From: Flavobacteriaceae bacterium
GTDB lineage: Bacteria > Bacteroidota > Bacteroidia > Flavobacteriales > Flavobacteriaceae
Assembly: GCA_030694835.1 (NCBI GenBank)
Contig: JAUYUF010000169.1
Coordinates: 1 to 23,363 of the forward strand
Direction of reading: 5' to 3'
Length of the DNA stretch: 23,363 nucleotides
The notes below the pieces were generated by a model. That model was not told the DNA's origin. It searched no databases and saw only the letters and a program-made list of their open reading frames with translations. A program made the position numbers and the translations under genes. Shown one piece after another: positions 7,855 to 15,392 of this stretch; the stretch's first letter is position 1, and every line of letters begins with the position of its first letter.

Positions 7855-8190
7855 ATGAGTAATTTAAGAAACAAAGTTCAGTTAATCGGTCATTTAGGAA
7901 ATGATCCTGAAATCATCAATTTAGAATCAGGTAAAAAAATTGCAAAATTTACCATCGCTACCAATGAATCTTATAAAAACGAAAAAGGTGAAAAAGTAGA
8001 AGATACGCAATGGCACAATATAGTAGCTTGGAATAAAACCGCTGAAATCGTTGAAAAATACCTTAAAAAAGGAAAAGAAGTTGTTGTTGAAGGAAAATTA
8101 ACTTCTCGCTCTTATGATGACAAAGAAGGAAATAAACGCTATGTAACTGAAGTGGTCGTTAATGAATTGTTGATGTTGGGTGGAAAATAA
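7855..8190 (+). CDS. ssb: Single-stranded DNA-binding protein (short form)
   Basis: Binds single-stranded DNA during replication, recombination and repair. From the ATG at 7855 it encodes 111 residues covering a complete OB-fold: NLRNKVQLIGHLGNDPEI, KIAKFTIATNESYKNEKGEK, TQWHNIVAWNKTAEI, YLKKGKEVVVEGKLTSRSYDD and YVTEVVVNEL. The frame is open further upstream to 7693, but that stretch is not Ssb-like and the MSNLRNKVQLIG start is the expected one. The protein ends at LMLGGK just after the OB-fold, without the acidic C-terminal tip (DDDLPF-like) that canonical bacterial Ssb uses to recruit partners. This matches a short flavobacterial paralogue; a longer canonical ssb is expected elsewhere in the genome. 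A strong terminator follows the stop. Confidence 0.93.
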   Translation: MSNLRNKVQLIGHLGNDPEIINLESGKKIAKFTIATNESYKNEKGEKVEDTQWHNIVAWNKTAEIVEKYLKKGKEVVVEGKLTSRSYDDKEGNKRYVTEVVVNELLMLGGK

Positions 8191-8216
8191 AACTCGAAAA
8201 TTGTTGTGAAAAACAG

Positions 8217-8248
8217 AAAAGAGTCTCGCAAAATGTGACTCTTTTTTT
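8217..8248 (+). terminator. Rho-independent terminator of ssb
   Basis: A perfect 9-bp stem, AAAAGAGTC (8217-8225) with GACTCTTTT (8237-8245), an 11-base loop, and a run of seven T (8242-8248). It lies 27 bases after the ssb stop. On the other strand the stem is followed by a weaker T-rich stretch, so it may also serve the convergent gene ending at 8290. Confidence 0.85.
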
Positions 8249-8289
8249 GTTTATATATGTTTTTTAAAATAGTGTTCATCGGTAAATTA

Positions 8290-9078
8290 TTATTGTTGAT
8301 GAACTGCTTTATGATAGTTCTTACTTTCTTCAATCAGAATTCTGATTACTTCTAATCTTTCTCCTTTATAATAAAGATTCATAAGATCTCTAAATTCACA
8401 ATAAGCTATAAAATGATTTATCTTGCTGGAATCAATCTGTAAATCTTTAGTAAAAAATTTAATTCCAAAATCTTTAATAATTACTAATGGGAAATCCTTT
8501 TTTCTTTGTAACTCACGTTCAAATCTTAATTTAGCTTCATAGCGACCATCCTTTATTGGTACGGCAAAAAATATTCCAAATGACGCTAAATTGGGATGTG
8601 CTGCACTTGGTGGGGTTTTTTTATCCATTTCATCCGTATCAAGAGGCGCCTTATTATCACCAATTTTAGGCATTTCAAAACTTATCTTAGGAAGGGTGTC
8701 TTTGGGCGTATTTTTAATATCATAAGATAATAAACCCGTTAAATGATGTCGTTTTAGCTTTAAGGTATCTAGCAAATGTATTTTTTCATTTAAAGAAACT
8801 TCTATCCAATTATTTTTCAGATGAGTTTTATTGATGGTAATTTTTTTCTTTTCAAATTGAATTGCTGAAATCATTATGGAGTCTCCTAATTTTACTGGTA
8901 TTATGAAAAATCCATTATCATCACTAATAGTTCCTTGTTTAGAGTTTAAATTAAGTACATGAATATTCCCAATTCTTTGAGAATCCACAGTTATAGAACC
9001 CTTTATTTCTGTTCTAATTTCCTGAGCTTCTATTAATTGAATACAAAAAAATAAAAATAGCAAGTATATCTTTTTCAC
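8290..9078 (-). CDS. Exported carboxypeptidase-regulatory-like domain protein
   Basis: A 262-residue protein with a signal peptide (residues 1-19, cleavage after IEA before QEIRTE). Residues about 24-105 form a CarboxypepD-regulatory-like beta-sandwich: IKGSITVDSQRIGNIHVLNLNSKQGTISDDNGFFIIPVKLGDSIMISAIQFEKKKI. In Bacteroidota this domain often precedes a TonB-dependent receptor, but here there is no barrel; the rest (about 110-262) is a hydrophilic domain with PPSAAHPNLASFGIFF and AKLRFERELQRKKDFP. The protein is therefore periplasmic or outer-membrane associated, function unknown. It is a single gene, with ssb convergent and tex upstream on the same strand across a 117-base gap that holds a separate promoter candidate. 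Confidence 0.8.
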   Translation of the reverse strand: MKKIYLLFLFFCIQLIEAQEIRTEIKGSITVDSQRIGNIHVLNLNSKQGTISDDNGFFIIPVKLGDSIMISAIQFEKKKITINKTHLKNNWIEVSLNEKIHLLDTLKLKRHHLTGLLSYDIKNTPKDTLPKISFEMPKIGDNKAPLDTDEMDKKTPPSAAHPNLASFGIFFAVPIKDGRYEAKLRFERELQRKKDFPLVIIKDFGIKFFTKDLQIDSSKINHFIAYCEFRDLMNLYYKGERLEVIRILIEESKNYHKAVHQQ

Positions 9079-9113
9079 ATAACAAATAAAATAGATAACG
9101 CTTTGTTTTTATT

Positions 9114-9147
9114 TAAATCTATGTTAAAATTATATGTAAGCGAAAAA
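9114..9147 (-). promoter_or_regulatory. Candidate promoter for the 262-aa exported protein
   Basis: On the minus strand TTTTTCG (complement of 9141-9147), a 19-base spacer, and TAGATTTA (complement of 9114-9121), a 7-of-8 match to TAnnTTTG. The layout repeats that of the CBS-gene promoter (TTTTCG, 19 bases, -7 element). The start codon at 9078 is about 36 bases downstream. Confidence 0.36.
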
Positions 9148-9195
9148 TTTAACTTAAAATAAAGAAATATTTAAAATTCTGGAAGAATCATTAGA

Positions 9196-11319
9196 TTAGA
9201 AATTCATACTCAACTGAATTCGTTTTCTTGCAATATCCACTTCCAAAACTTTAACTCTCACATGTTGCTGAAGTGTTACTACTTGATTGATATCACTCAC
9301 AAATGAATTACTTACTTGAGAAATGTGTACCAAACCACTTTCTTTTATTCCGATATCTACAAAACAACCAAAATTGGTAATATTATTGATAATTCCAGGT
9401 AAAATTTGACCTACTTTTAAATCTTTTATAGTACTGATTGTTGGGTCAAATTCAAAAACCTTTACTTTTTTACGCGGATCTAATCCTGGTTTTTCCAATT
9501 CTTTGATTATATCAGTTAATGTTGGCAAACCTATGGTGTCAGTACAATAATTTTGAAGTTGAATAGTAGATAACAATTCTTTATTACCAATTAAATCAGC
9601 AACTTTCACCTTTAAATCTTTAGCCATTTTAGCAACAATACTATAACTTTCTGGATGAACTGCAGAATTATCCAACGGATTTTCAGCTCCAACAATTCTT
9701 AAAAAAGCAGCACCCTGTTCAAACGCTTTTTCTCCTAATCTTTTTACCTTTTTAATTTCTGCTCTCGATCTAAAAGCACCGTTTTCTGTTCGATAATCAA
9801 TAATATTTTCCGCTAATTTTTCACCAATTCCAGAAACAGAACTCAATAAAGGTTTACTGGCTGTATTGATATTTACGCCTACTGAATTGACACAGCTCAT
9901 TAGAACTATATCTAATTCTTCTTGCAATTTATTTTGATTGACATCATGCTGATATTGACCAACTCCAATCGATTTTGGGTCTATTTTAACCAATTCTGCT
10001 AATGGATCTGCTAATCTACGACCAATAGAAACTGAGCCCTTCACAGTAACGTCAAAATTTGGAAATTCATCGCGTGCTATTTTAGAAGCAGAATACACAG
10101 ATGCACCAGCTTCATTCACCACAAAAACTTGCACATCATTATTAAACCTCATGCGTTTAATTAACTGTTCTGTTTCTCTTGACGCCGTTCCATTTCCAAT
10201 TGAAATTGCTTCAATTTTATAAGCCTCTACTAATGAATTAATTTTTTTCATCGCCATAGTTGATTCATTTTGTGGCAGATGTGGATAAATAGTTTCGTTG
10301 TGTAGTAAATCTCCTTGTCGATTTAAACAAACGACCTTACACCCTGATCTAAATCCAGGATCAATTGCTAAAATTGTTTTTTCACCCAAAGGTGGACTCA
10401 ATAATAACTGACGTAAATTATTGGCAAAAACTTTAATGGCAGTTTCATCAGCTTTTTCTTTTGCATTTGTCAGTGCTTCATTAGAAAGTGCAGGTGCTAA
10501 AAGTCTTTTAAAGGCATCCTCTGAAGCTATTTTAATATGCTTAGCGCATTCACTATTCGAACGAATAAATTTATCAATGATAAATTGAATAGCTTCTTCA
10601 GATTCTATAGCAACATCAATCTTTACTATTTTTTCTTGCTCCGCTCTTAACATCGCTAACAACCGATGAGAAGGGCAGCGATGTAATGCTTCAGACCAAT
10701 CAAAATAATCAGTATATTTTTGAGCATCATCCTCTTCTTTTTTGGATTTAATTACTTTTGAAGTAATCGTGGATTTTCTTGCAAATAAGTTTCGAAGTCT
10801 ATTTCGAACACTTAAATGTTCATTCATCCATTCAGCTATAATATGTCTCGCACCTTCTAAAGCATCATCCTCATTGGTGACTTTATCATTTAGATATTTT
10901 GAAGCGACAAAATCAATATCATCACTATTTTGTGCCATGATCATTTTTGCGAGCGGTTCTAAACCGTTTTCTCTAGCGGTATCTGCTTTGGTTTTTCGCT
11001 TTTTCTTATACGGAAGGTAAATATCTTCTAGATCAGTTAAATTATCACATATGGTAATTTTTTGTTGTAAATCTTCAGTTAAAACCTGCTGCTCTTCCAT
11101 GGATTTTAAAATACTGATTTTCCGAGCTTCTAAATCATCAAATAATTTTTTAAACTTCTGAATATCGGCTATTTGAACCTCATCTAAATTACCTGTTAAT
11201 TCTTTTCGATAACGCGATATAAAAGGAATCGTACAATCATCAATTAACAATAGAACAGTCCTTTCAATGCTTTTTTGCGGCAAAGCCGTGTGTTTATGGA
11301 TAAAGGAAATTAGTTGCAT
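9196..11319 (-). CDS. tex: Tex-family RNA-binding transcription accessory protein
   Basis: A 707-residue Tex protein, a nucleic-acid-binding factor related to eukaryotic Spt6. Domains in order: N-terminal helix-turn-helix and Tex core (about 1-310, with FISRYRKELTGNLDEVQI and YLPYKKKRKTKADTARENGLEPLA), a YqgF/RNase H-like domain beginning TILAIDPGFRSGCKVV (about 315-330), a helix-hairpin-helix unit with VSGIGEKLAENI (about 490-510), and a C-terminal S1 domain (about 635-705, VGQILPGIINNITNFGCFVDIGIKESGLVHIS). Its length is slightly below the roughly 750 residues of proteobacterial Tex. It lies 7 bases after the acetyltransferase gene and is the last member of the metG operon. Confidence 0.96.
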   Translation of the reverse strand: MQLISFIHKHTALPQKSIERTVLLLIDDCTIPFISRYRKELTGNLDEVQIADIQKFKKLFDDLEARKISILKSMEEQQVLTEDLQQKITICDNLTDLEDIYLPYKKKRKTKADTARENGLEPLAKMIMAQNSDDIDFVASKYLNDKVTNEDDALEGARHIIAEWMNEHLSVRNRLRNLFARKSTITSKVIKSKKEEDDAQKYTDYFDWSEALHRCPSHRLLAMLRAEQEKIVKIDVAIESEEAIQFIIDKFIRSNSECAKHIKIASEDAFKRLLAPALSNEALTNAKEKADETAIKVFANNLRQLLLSPPLGEKTILAIDPGFRSGCKVVCLNRQGDLLHNETIYPHLPQNESTMAMKKINSLVEAYKIEAISIGNGTASRETEQLIKRMRFNNDVQVFVVNEAGASVYSASKIARDEFPNFDVTVKGSVSIGRRLADPLAELVKIDPKSIGVGQYQHDVNQNKLQEELDIVLMSCVNSVGVNINTASKPLLSSVSGIGEKLAENIIDYRTENGAFRSRAEIKKVKRLGEKAFEQGAAFLRIVGAENPLDNSAVHPESYSIVAKMAKDLKVKVADLIGNKELLSTIQLQNYCTDTIGLPTLTDIIKELEKPGLDPRKKVKVFEFDPTISTIKDLKVGQILPGIINNITNFGCFVDIGIKESGLVHISQVSNSFVSDINQVVTLQQHVRVKVLEVDIARKRIQLSMNF

Positions 11320-11326
11320 CGTGAAT

Positions 11327-11854
11327 TTATTCGTTGAACGATTTTAATACAATATGAAAATCAAACGTTTCTTTTCCGATAGAGAATAAATGTTCACCAA
11401 CGGTTATAAATCCGTGTTTAGTATAAAATTGAAGGGCTCTATAATTCGTTTTTAAAACCGATAACCAAATAGTTTCCTTTCCTATTTGAATAGCTTCTTC
11501 AAACATTGCCAGCTGTAATTTTCCTCCAATTTGTTGATTTAAATAATCTTTTCGTAAGTAAATTTTCTGAAGTTGGGCACAATTCTTATCAGCAACCTCA
11601 TCGATGGGTGAATGCTTTTTGAGTTTTGCATAACCAATGGGCATTTCATTTTCAAAAGCCAACCAGAAAACATTGTTTTCTTTTGAAATACTAGAACGGA
11701 TTTTAGCGACAGAAAAAGTATTGTCGAAATAAGTAGTTAAATCATTTCTATCTCTAAAATGATGGCCAAAAGTTTCGTCAAAGGTAATTTGAGCCAAAAC
11801 TGCTACAATTTTTGCATCATCAACCGTTGCTTTTCTAATTAAAAGATTTTCCAT
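11327..11854 (-). CDS. GNAT family N-acetyltransferase
   Basis: A 175-residue acetyl-CoA-dependent acyltransferase. It begins LLIRKATVDDAKIVAVLAQITFDETFG, typical of the N-terminal strand and helix. The acetyl-CoA binding segment is LQKIYLRKDYLNQQIGGKLQLAMFEEA (about 93-120), where the usual R/Q-x-x-G-x-G/A loop reads NQQIGG. The C-terminal strand and helix contain IWLSVLKTNYRALQFYTKHGF, the common NxxAxxFYxKxGF motif. The substrate cannot be read from the sequence; it may be a protein N-terminus, polyamine or small amine. It sits between metG and tex with gaps of 6 and 7 bases, so it is cotranscribed with both. Confidence 0.9.
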   Translation of the reverse strand: MENLLIRKATVDDAKIVAVLAQITFDETFGHHFRDRNDLTTYFDNTFSVAKIRSSISKENNVFWLAFENEMPIGYAKLKKHSPIDEVADKNCAQLQKIYLRKDYLNQQIGGKLQLAMFEEAIQIGKETIWLSVLKTNYRALQFYTKHGFITVGEHLFSIGKETFDFHIVLKSFNE

Positions 11855-11860
11855 AGAAAA

Positions 11861-14041
11861 TTATGAAATCTGAGCGCCATTATTGATATCTTTCTTTTCT
11901 GGTTCAACAAAAGCTAAGGAGCCATCTTTAGCATTCGTCATTAAAATCATTCCCTGACTCTCAACGCCTCTTATTTCTCTTGGAGCCAAATTGGTTAAAA
12001 CAGTAACGCGCTGACCAACTATTTGCTCAGCTGAAAAACTCTCAGCAATACCACTCACAATTGTTCTCACTTCAGTTCCTATATCAACTTTCAATATTAA
12101 TAATTTTTTAGCTTTTGGTAGTTTTACGGCTGATAAAATAGTTCCAACTCTAATGTCTAACTTGGTAAAATCATCAAAAGAAATGGTATCCTTTTGCGGA
12201 ACTATTTCCTGGTTTTCCAGTTCATTTGTTTTTTTTGTTGCTTCTAATTTATCAATTTGTTTTTGAACTTCTTCATCTTCAATTTTTTCGAATAACAATT
12301 GAGCTGGTGCAATTTGATGAGATGTTGGCAGTAATATTTCTTTTTCTGATATATCATTCCATGATAATTGAACCTGGTGATTGAGCGGAGTCGAATCTAA
12401 CTGGTGATTGAGCGGAGTCGAAATCACACTTCGACTCCGCTCAGTGTCCGAAATACGGCTACTTTCAGTGTCCGAAATAGGACTCTGCTCAGTGGCTAAA
12501 ATTCCAAGAATTCCTTTTAATTTTCTGGCCGTAAAAGGTAAAAAAGGTTCTGACAAAACTGATAACGCAGTAGCTATTTGCAATGCCACAAACATGATAG
12601 TTTGTACGCGTTCTGGATTTTCCTTGATTTGTTTCCACGGTTCTTCATCGGCTAAATACTTATTTCCTAAACGGGCTAAATTCATAAATTCACCCAAAGC
12701 TTCTCTAAATCGGTAACGCTCTAATGATTTTGAAATCGTTTCTGGAAATGCTTTTAATTGCGCTAAAACTTCTTTGTCAATCTCTGAAAAGGTTGATGGA
12801 CTAGGAACAATTCCATTATAATATTTATGTGTTAATACAGTCACTCTATTGATAAAATTCCCAAAAATCGCTACCAACTCATTGTTATTTCGTGCTTGGA
12901 AATCTTTCCAAGTAAAATCATTGTCTTTTGTTTCTGGAGCATTCGCAGTTAATGCATAGCGCAACACATCTTGTTTATTTGGAAATTCTTCTAAATATTC
13001 GTGTAACCAAACTGCCCAATTTCTAGAGGTTGAAATTTTATCGCCTTCTAAATTTAAAAATTCATTAGCCGGAACATTTTCGGGTAAAATATAAGTTCCT
13101 TCAGCCTTTAACATGGCTGGGAAAATAATACAATGAAAAACGATATTATCCTTTCCAATGAAATGAATCAAATTCGTTTTTGGGTCTTTCCAATAATCTT
13201 CCCAGTTTTTTCCCTCACGTTGTGCCCATTCTTTGGTGGATGAAATATATCCTATTGGCGCATCAAACCACACATACAACACTTTTCCTTCGGCATTTTC
13301 TAAAGGAACAGGAATTCCCCAATCTAAATCTCGGGTAACGGCTCTTGGACGCAAACCATCATCAATCCACGATTTTACTTGCCCTAATACATTTGATTTC
13401 CAATCATGCTTATGTCCAACAACAATCCATTCTTTCAACCATTCTGAATATTGATCTAACGGTAAATACCAGTGCTTCGTTTCTTTTAAAGTAGGTGTAT
13501 TTCCAGTAATAGCAGATTTTGGATTGATTAAATCGGTAGCGTTATGTGAGGTTCCGCACTTTTCACACTGATCGCCATAACTTTCTTCATTGCCACATTT
13601 TGGACAAGTTCCGATGATAAATCGATCAGCTAAAAATTGATCAGAAGCTTCATCATATAATTGTTCTGAAATTTCTTCAATAAACTTTCCTTCATCATAT
13701 AATTTTTTAAAAAATTCAGAAGCTGTTTCGTGATGTATTTTAGCAGAGGTACGAGAATAATTATCAAAAGAAATCCCAAAATCTTCAAAAGATTTCTTAA
13801 TAATAACGTGATATTTATCCACCAATTGTTGAGGGGTTATACCTTCTTTTTTAGCACGAATGGTAATCGGTACTCCATGTTCATCAGAACCGCAGATAAA
13901 AGCAACGTCTTCTCCTTTCATACGCATATACCGTGCAAAAATATCAGCAGGAATATATACTCCGGCTAAATGACCAATATGTACGGGACCGTTGGTATAC
14001 GGTAATGCTGCGGTGATCGTAAAATGTCTCTGATTCTCCAT
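11861..14041 (-). CDS. metG: Methionyl-tRNA synthetase with an in-frame repeat insertion
   Basis: Charges tRNA-Met with methionine. From the ATG at 14041 it has 726 residues; the frame continues upstream to 14092, but the promoter -7 element lies in that stretch, so the later start is right. Motifs: HIGH at 21-24, four zinc cysteines Cys146, Cys149, Cys159, Cys162 (CPKCG and CEKCG), and the KMSKS loop as KISTS (335-339). The anticodon-binding helical domain ends near residue 513, and an EMAPII-like tRNA-binding domain starts near 622 (FDDFTKLDIRVGTILSAVK). Residues about 515-557 are encoded by palindromic and tandem repeats (ISDTESSR/ISDTERSR and STPLNHQ twice) and lie in the linker, so they should not disturb catalysis. 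The gene heads the operon metG, acetyltransferase, tex. Confidence 0.97.
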   Translation of the reverse strand: MENQRHFTITAALPYTNGPVHIGHLAGVYIPADIFARYMRMKGEDVAFICGSDEHGVPITIRAKKEGITPQQLVDKYHVIIKKSFEDFGISFDNYSRTSAKIHHETASEFFKKLYDEGKFIEEISEQLYDEASDQFLADRFIIGTCPKCGNEESYGDQCEKCGTSHNATDLINPKSAITGNTPTLKETKHWYLPLDQYSEWLKEWIVVGHKHDWKSNVLGQVKSWIDDGLRPRAVTRDLDWGIPVPLENAEGKVLYVWFDAPIGYISSTKEWAQREGKNWEDYWKDPKTNLIHFIGKDNIVFHCIIFPAMLKAEGTYILPENVPANEFLNLEGDKISTSRNWAVWLHEYLEEFPNKQDVLRYALTANAPETKDNDFTWKDFQARNNNELVAIFGNFINRVTVLTHKYYNGIVPSPSTFSEIDKEVLAQLKAFPETISKSLERYRFREALGEFMNLARLGNKYLADEEPWKQIKENPERVQTIMFVALQIATALSVLSEPFLPFTARKLKGILGILATEQSPISDTESSRISDTERSRSVISTPLNHQLDSTPLNHQVQLSWNDISEKEILLPTSHQIAPAQLLFEKIEDEEVQKQIDKLEATKKTNELENQEIVPQKDTISFDDFTKLDIRVGTILSAVKLPKAKKLLILKVDIGTEVRTIVSGIAESFSAEQIVGQRVTVLTNLAPREIRGVESQGMILMTNAKDGSLAFVEPEKKDINNGAQIS
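12374..12497. repeat. Palindromic/tandem repeat cluster inserted in metG
   Basis: Two exact 22-base direct copies beginning CTGGTGATTG (12374-12395 and 12401-12422, period 27) contain GAGCGGAGTCGAA. The second is followed by a 7-base loop and the exact inverted copy TTCGACTCCGCTC (12430-12442); with one further T-A pair the perfect stem is 14 bp. A second set, CAGTGTCCGAAATA, occurs at 12442-12455 and 12466-12479 (period 24), and a third decayed unit contains GACTCTGCTCAGTG (12481-12494). The GAGCGGAGTCGAA motif resembles a palindromic repeat that I recall as frequent between genes in flavobacteria. Base composition is richer in G+C than the surrounding gene. All periods are multiples of three and no stop codon is introduced in the metG frame. 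Confidence 0.88.
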
Positions 14042-14060
14042 TTTTTTATTAATTACACTA

Positions 14061-14092
14061 CAAAAATAAGGATTCCTATTTAGAAAAATCAA
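14061..14092 (-). promoter_or_regulatory. Promoter of the metG operon
   Basis: On the minus strand TTG (complement of 14090-14092), a 21-base spacer, and TATTTTTG (complement of 14061-14068), an exact match to TAnnTTTG. Transcription should start about 10-15 bases before the ATG at 14041, which also rules out the upstream in-frame start at 14092. Confidence 0.62.
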
Positions 14093-14125
14093 TAGTTAAT
14101 TTGTTTTCGTAATTTGCATTAACAA

Positions 14126-15031
14126 ATGAAAATGAAAACACCCAACTATTTGCAAAAAGGTGACACAGTTGCTATCATTGCTACGGCACGAAAAATTTCA
14201 TTAACTGAAATTGAAGAAGCTGTCAATCTTCTTACTTTATGGGGATTGAAAGTAGTTGTAGGAAAAACAATTGGAATAGAAAACAACCAATTTGCAGGAA
14301 CAATAGAAGAGCGTGTTAATGATTTGCAAACAGTTTTAAATGATGATTTCATTAAAGCAATTTGGTGCGCGCGCGGCGGATATGGAACTGTTCAATTAAT
14401 AGATTTATTAGATTTTACCAAATTTCAACAATCTCCTAAATGGATAATCGGCTATTCTGATATAACCGTGTTGCACGCTCATATTCATAATTTAGGTATT
14501 GAAACCATCCATGCGACAATGCCTATTAATATTCCTTTGAATTCTGATGAAGCTAAAACAACACTTAGAAAAGCTTTGTTTGGGAATCAATTAAAATATG
14601 AATTCCCAGCGTATGAAATGAATATTTTTGGAAATGTTAAGGGTCAAATTGTTGGTGGAAATCTATCTGTATTGTATAGTCTGTTGGGAAGTAAATCCTC
14701 TATTGAAACAAATAATAAAATCCTTTTTATTGAAGATTTAGATGAATATTTATATCATATTGATAGAATGCTTCAAAATCTGAAACGCAACGGTTATTTT
14801 GAAAATCTAGCTGGAATTATAGTAGGTAGCATGACTAAAATGAATGATAATGAAATTCCGTTTGGGAAAACTGCTGAAGAAATCATATTAGATTTTGTAA
14901 AACCATTAAATATTCCTGTAGTTTTTAAGGTTCCTTTTGGACATTTAGATGATAATAGAGCACTCATTTTTGGTAGAAATATTCAGCTTTTTTCTAATGT
15001 AGATTCTATACAAATTATCTTTGAAAACTGA
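14126..15031 (+). CDS. LD-carboxypeptidase (peptidase family S66)
   Basis: A 301-residue enzyme of the LdcA family, which removes the terminal D-alanine from murein tetrapeptides (L,D-bond) during peptidoglycan recycling in the cytoplasm. The expected Ser-Glu-His triad is visible: Ser111 in GYSDIT, Glu203 in FIEDLDEYLY, and His273 in VPFGHLDD. The glycine-rich WCARGGYGTVQLIDLLD (80-96) is the usual substrate-pocket segment. There is no signal peptide, in line with a cytosolic location. A second in-frame ATG lies two codons downstream; the first is taken. The stop codon overlaps the start of yraN (TGATG at 15029-15033), so translation of the two is coupled. Confidence 0.94.
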   Translation: MKMKTPNYLQKGDTVAIIATARKISLTEIEEAVNLLTLWGLKVVVGKTIGIENNQFAGTIEERVNDLQTVLNDDFIKAIWCARGGYGTVQLIDLLDFTKFQQSPKWIIGYSDITVLHAHIHNLGIETIHATMPINIPLNSDEAKTTLRKALFGNQLKYEFPAYEMNIFGNVKGQIVGGNLSVLYSLLGSKSSIETNNKILFIEDLDEYLYHIDRMLQNLKRNGYFENLAGIIVGSMTKMNDNEIPFGKTAEEIILDFVKPLNIPVVFKVPFGHLDDNRALIFGRNIQLFSNVDSIQIIFEN

Positions 15032-15390
15032 TGGCGCAACATAATTTATTGGGGCAAAAAGGTGAAGACTTGGCGGCAGAATATCTGCTAAAAAATGGTT
15101 ATAAAATTATAGAACGCAACTGGCGTTTTCGAAAAGCGGAAGTCGATTTAATCGCTCAAAAGGAAAATATATTAGCAGTTATTGAAGTGAAAACTCGAAC
15201 CTCATTAGATTTTGGGAATCCTCAAGATTTTGTGAATCCTAAGAAAATAAAATTAATGGTGAGCGCCATTAACGAGTATGTTATCAGTAAAAATTTGGAT
15301 GTTTCCGTTCGTTTTGATATTATTGGGATTTTACAAAATGGAAATGAAACGAAACTAGAACATTTAGAAGATGCATTTTATATCTTTTAA
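15031..15390 (+). CDS. yraN: YraN/UPF0102 family nuclease-like protein
   Basis: A 119-residue protein of the UPF0102 family with a PD-(D/E)xK endonuclease-like fold. Visible residues include GQKGEDLAAEYLLKNGY (Glu12), AEVDLIA (Asp39), and the IEVKTRT motif (Glu52, Lys54), the classical D...ExK metal-binding set. The family is often linked to Holliday-junction resolvase-like folds, but its role is not settled. Start and stop overlap the LD-carboxypeptidase gene by one base, indicating one transcript. It ends only two bases before the stop of the convergent 115-aa gene. Confidence 0.93.
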   Translation: MAQHNLLGQKGEDLAAEYLLKNGYKIIERNWRFRKAEVDLIAQKENILAVIEVKTRTSLDFGNPQDFVNPKKIKLMVSAINEYVISKNLDVSVRFDIIGILQNGNETKLEHLEDAFYIF

Positions 15391-15392
15391 GT

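Noticed and set aside
12374..12497. CRISPR-like array
   Set aside because: The repeats are palindromic and tandem with tiny gaps of 5-10 bases, in a coding frame, with no spacers of regular 30-40 base length and no cas genes nearby.
12408..12716. Plus-strand open frame of about 100 codons across the metG repeat cluster
   Set aside because: It is antisense to an intact metG; it exists because the palindromic repeats are open in both directions. No promoter or family similarity.
14042..14092. N-terminal extension of metG
   Set aside because: An exact -7 promoter element (14061-14068) lies inside it, and the expected MetRS N-terminus begins at 14041.
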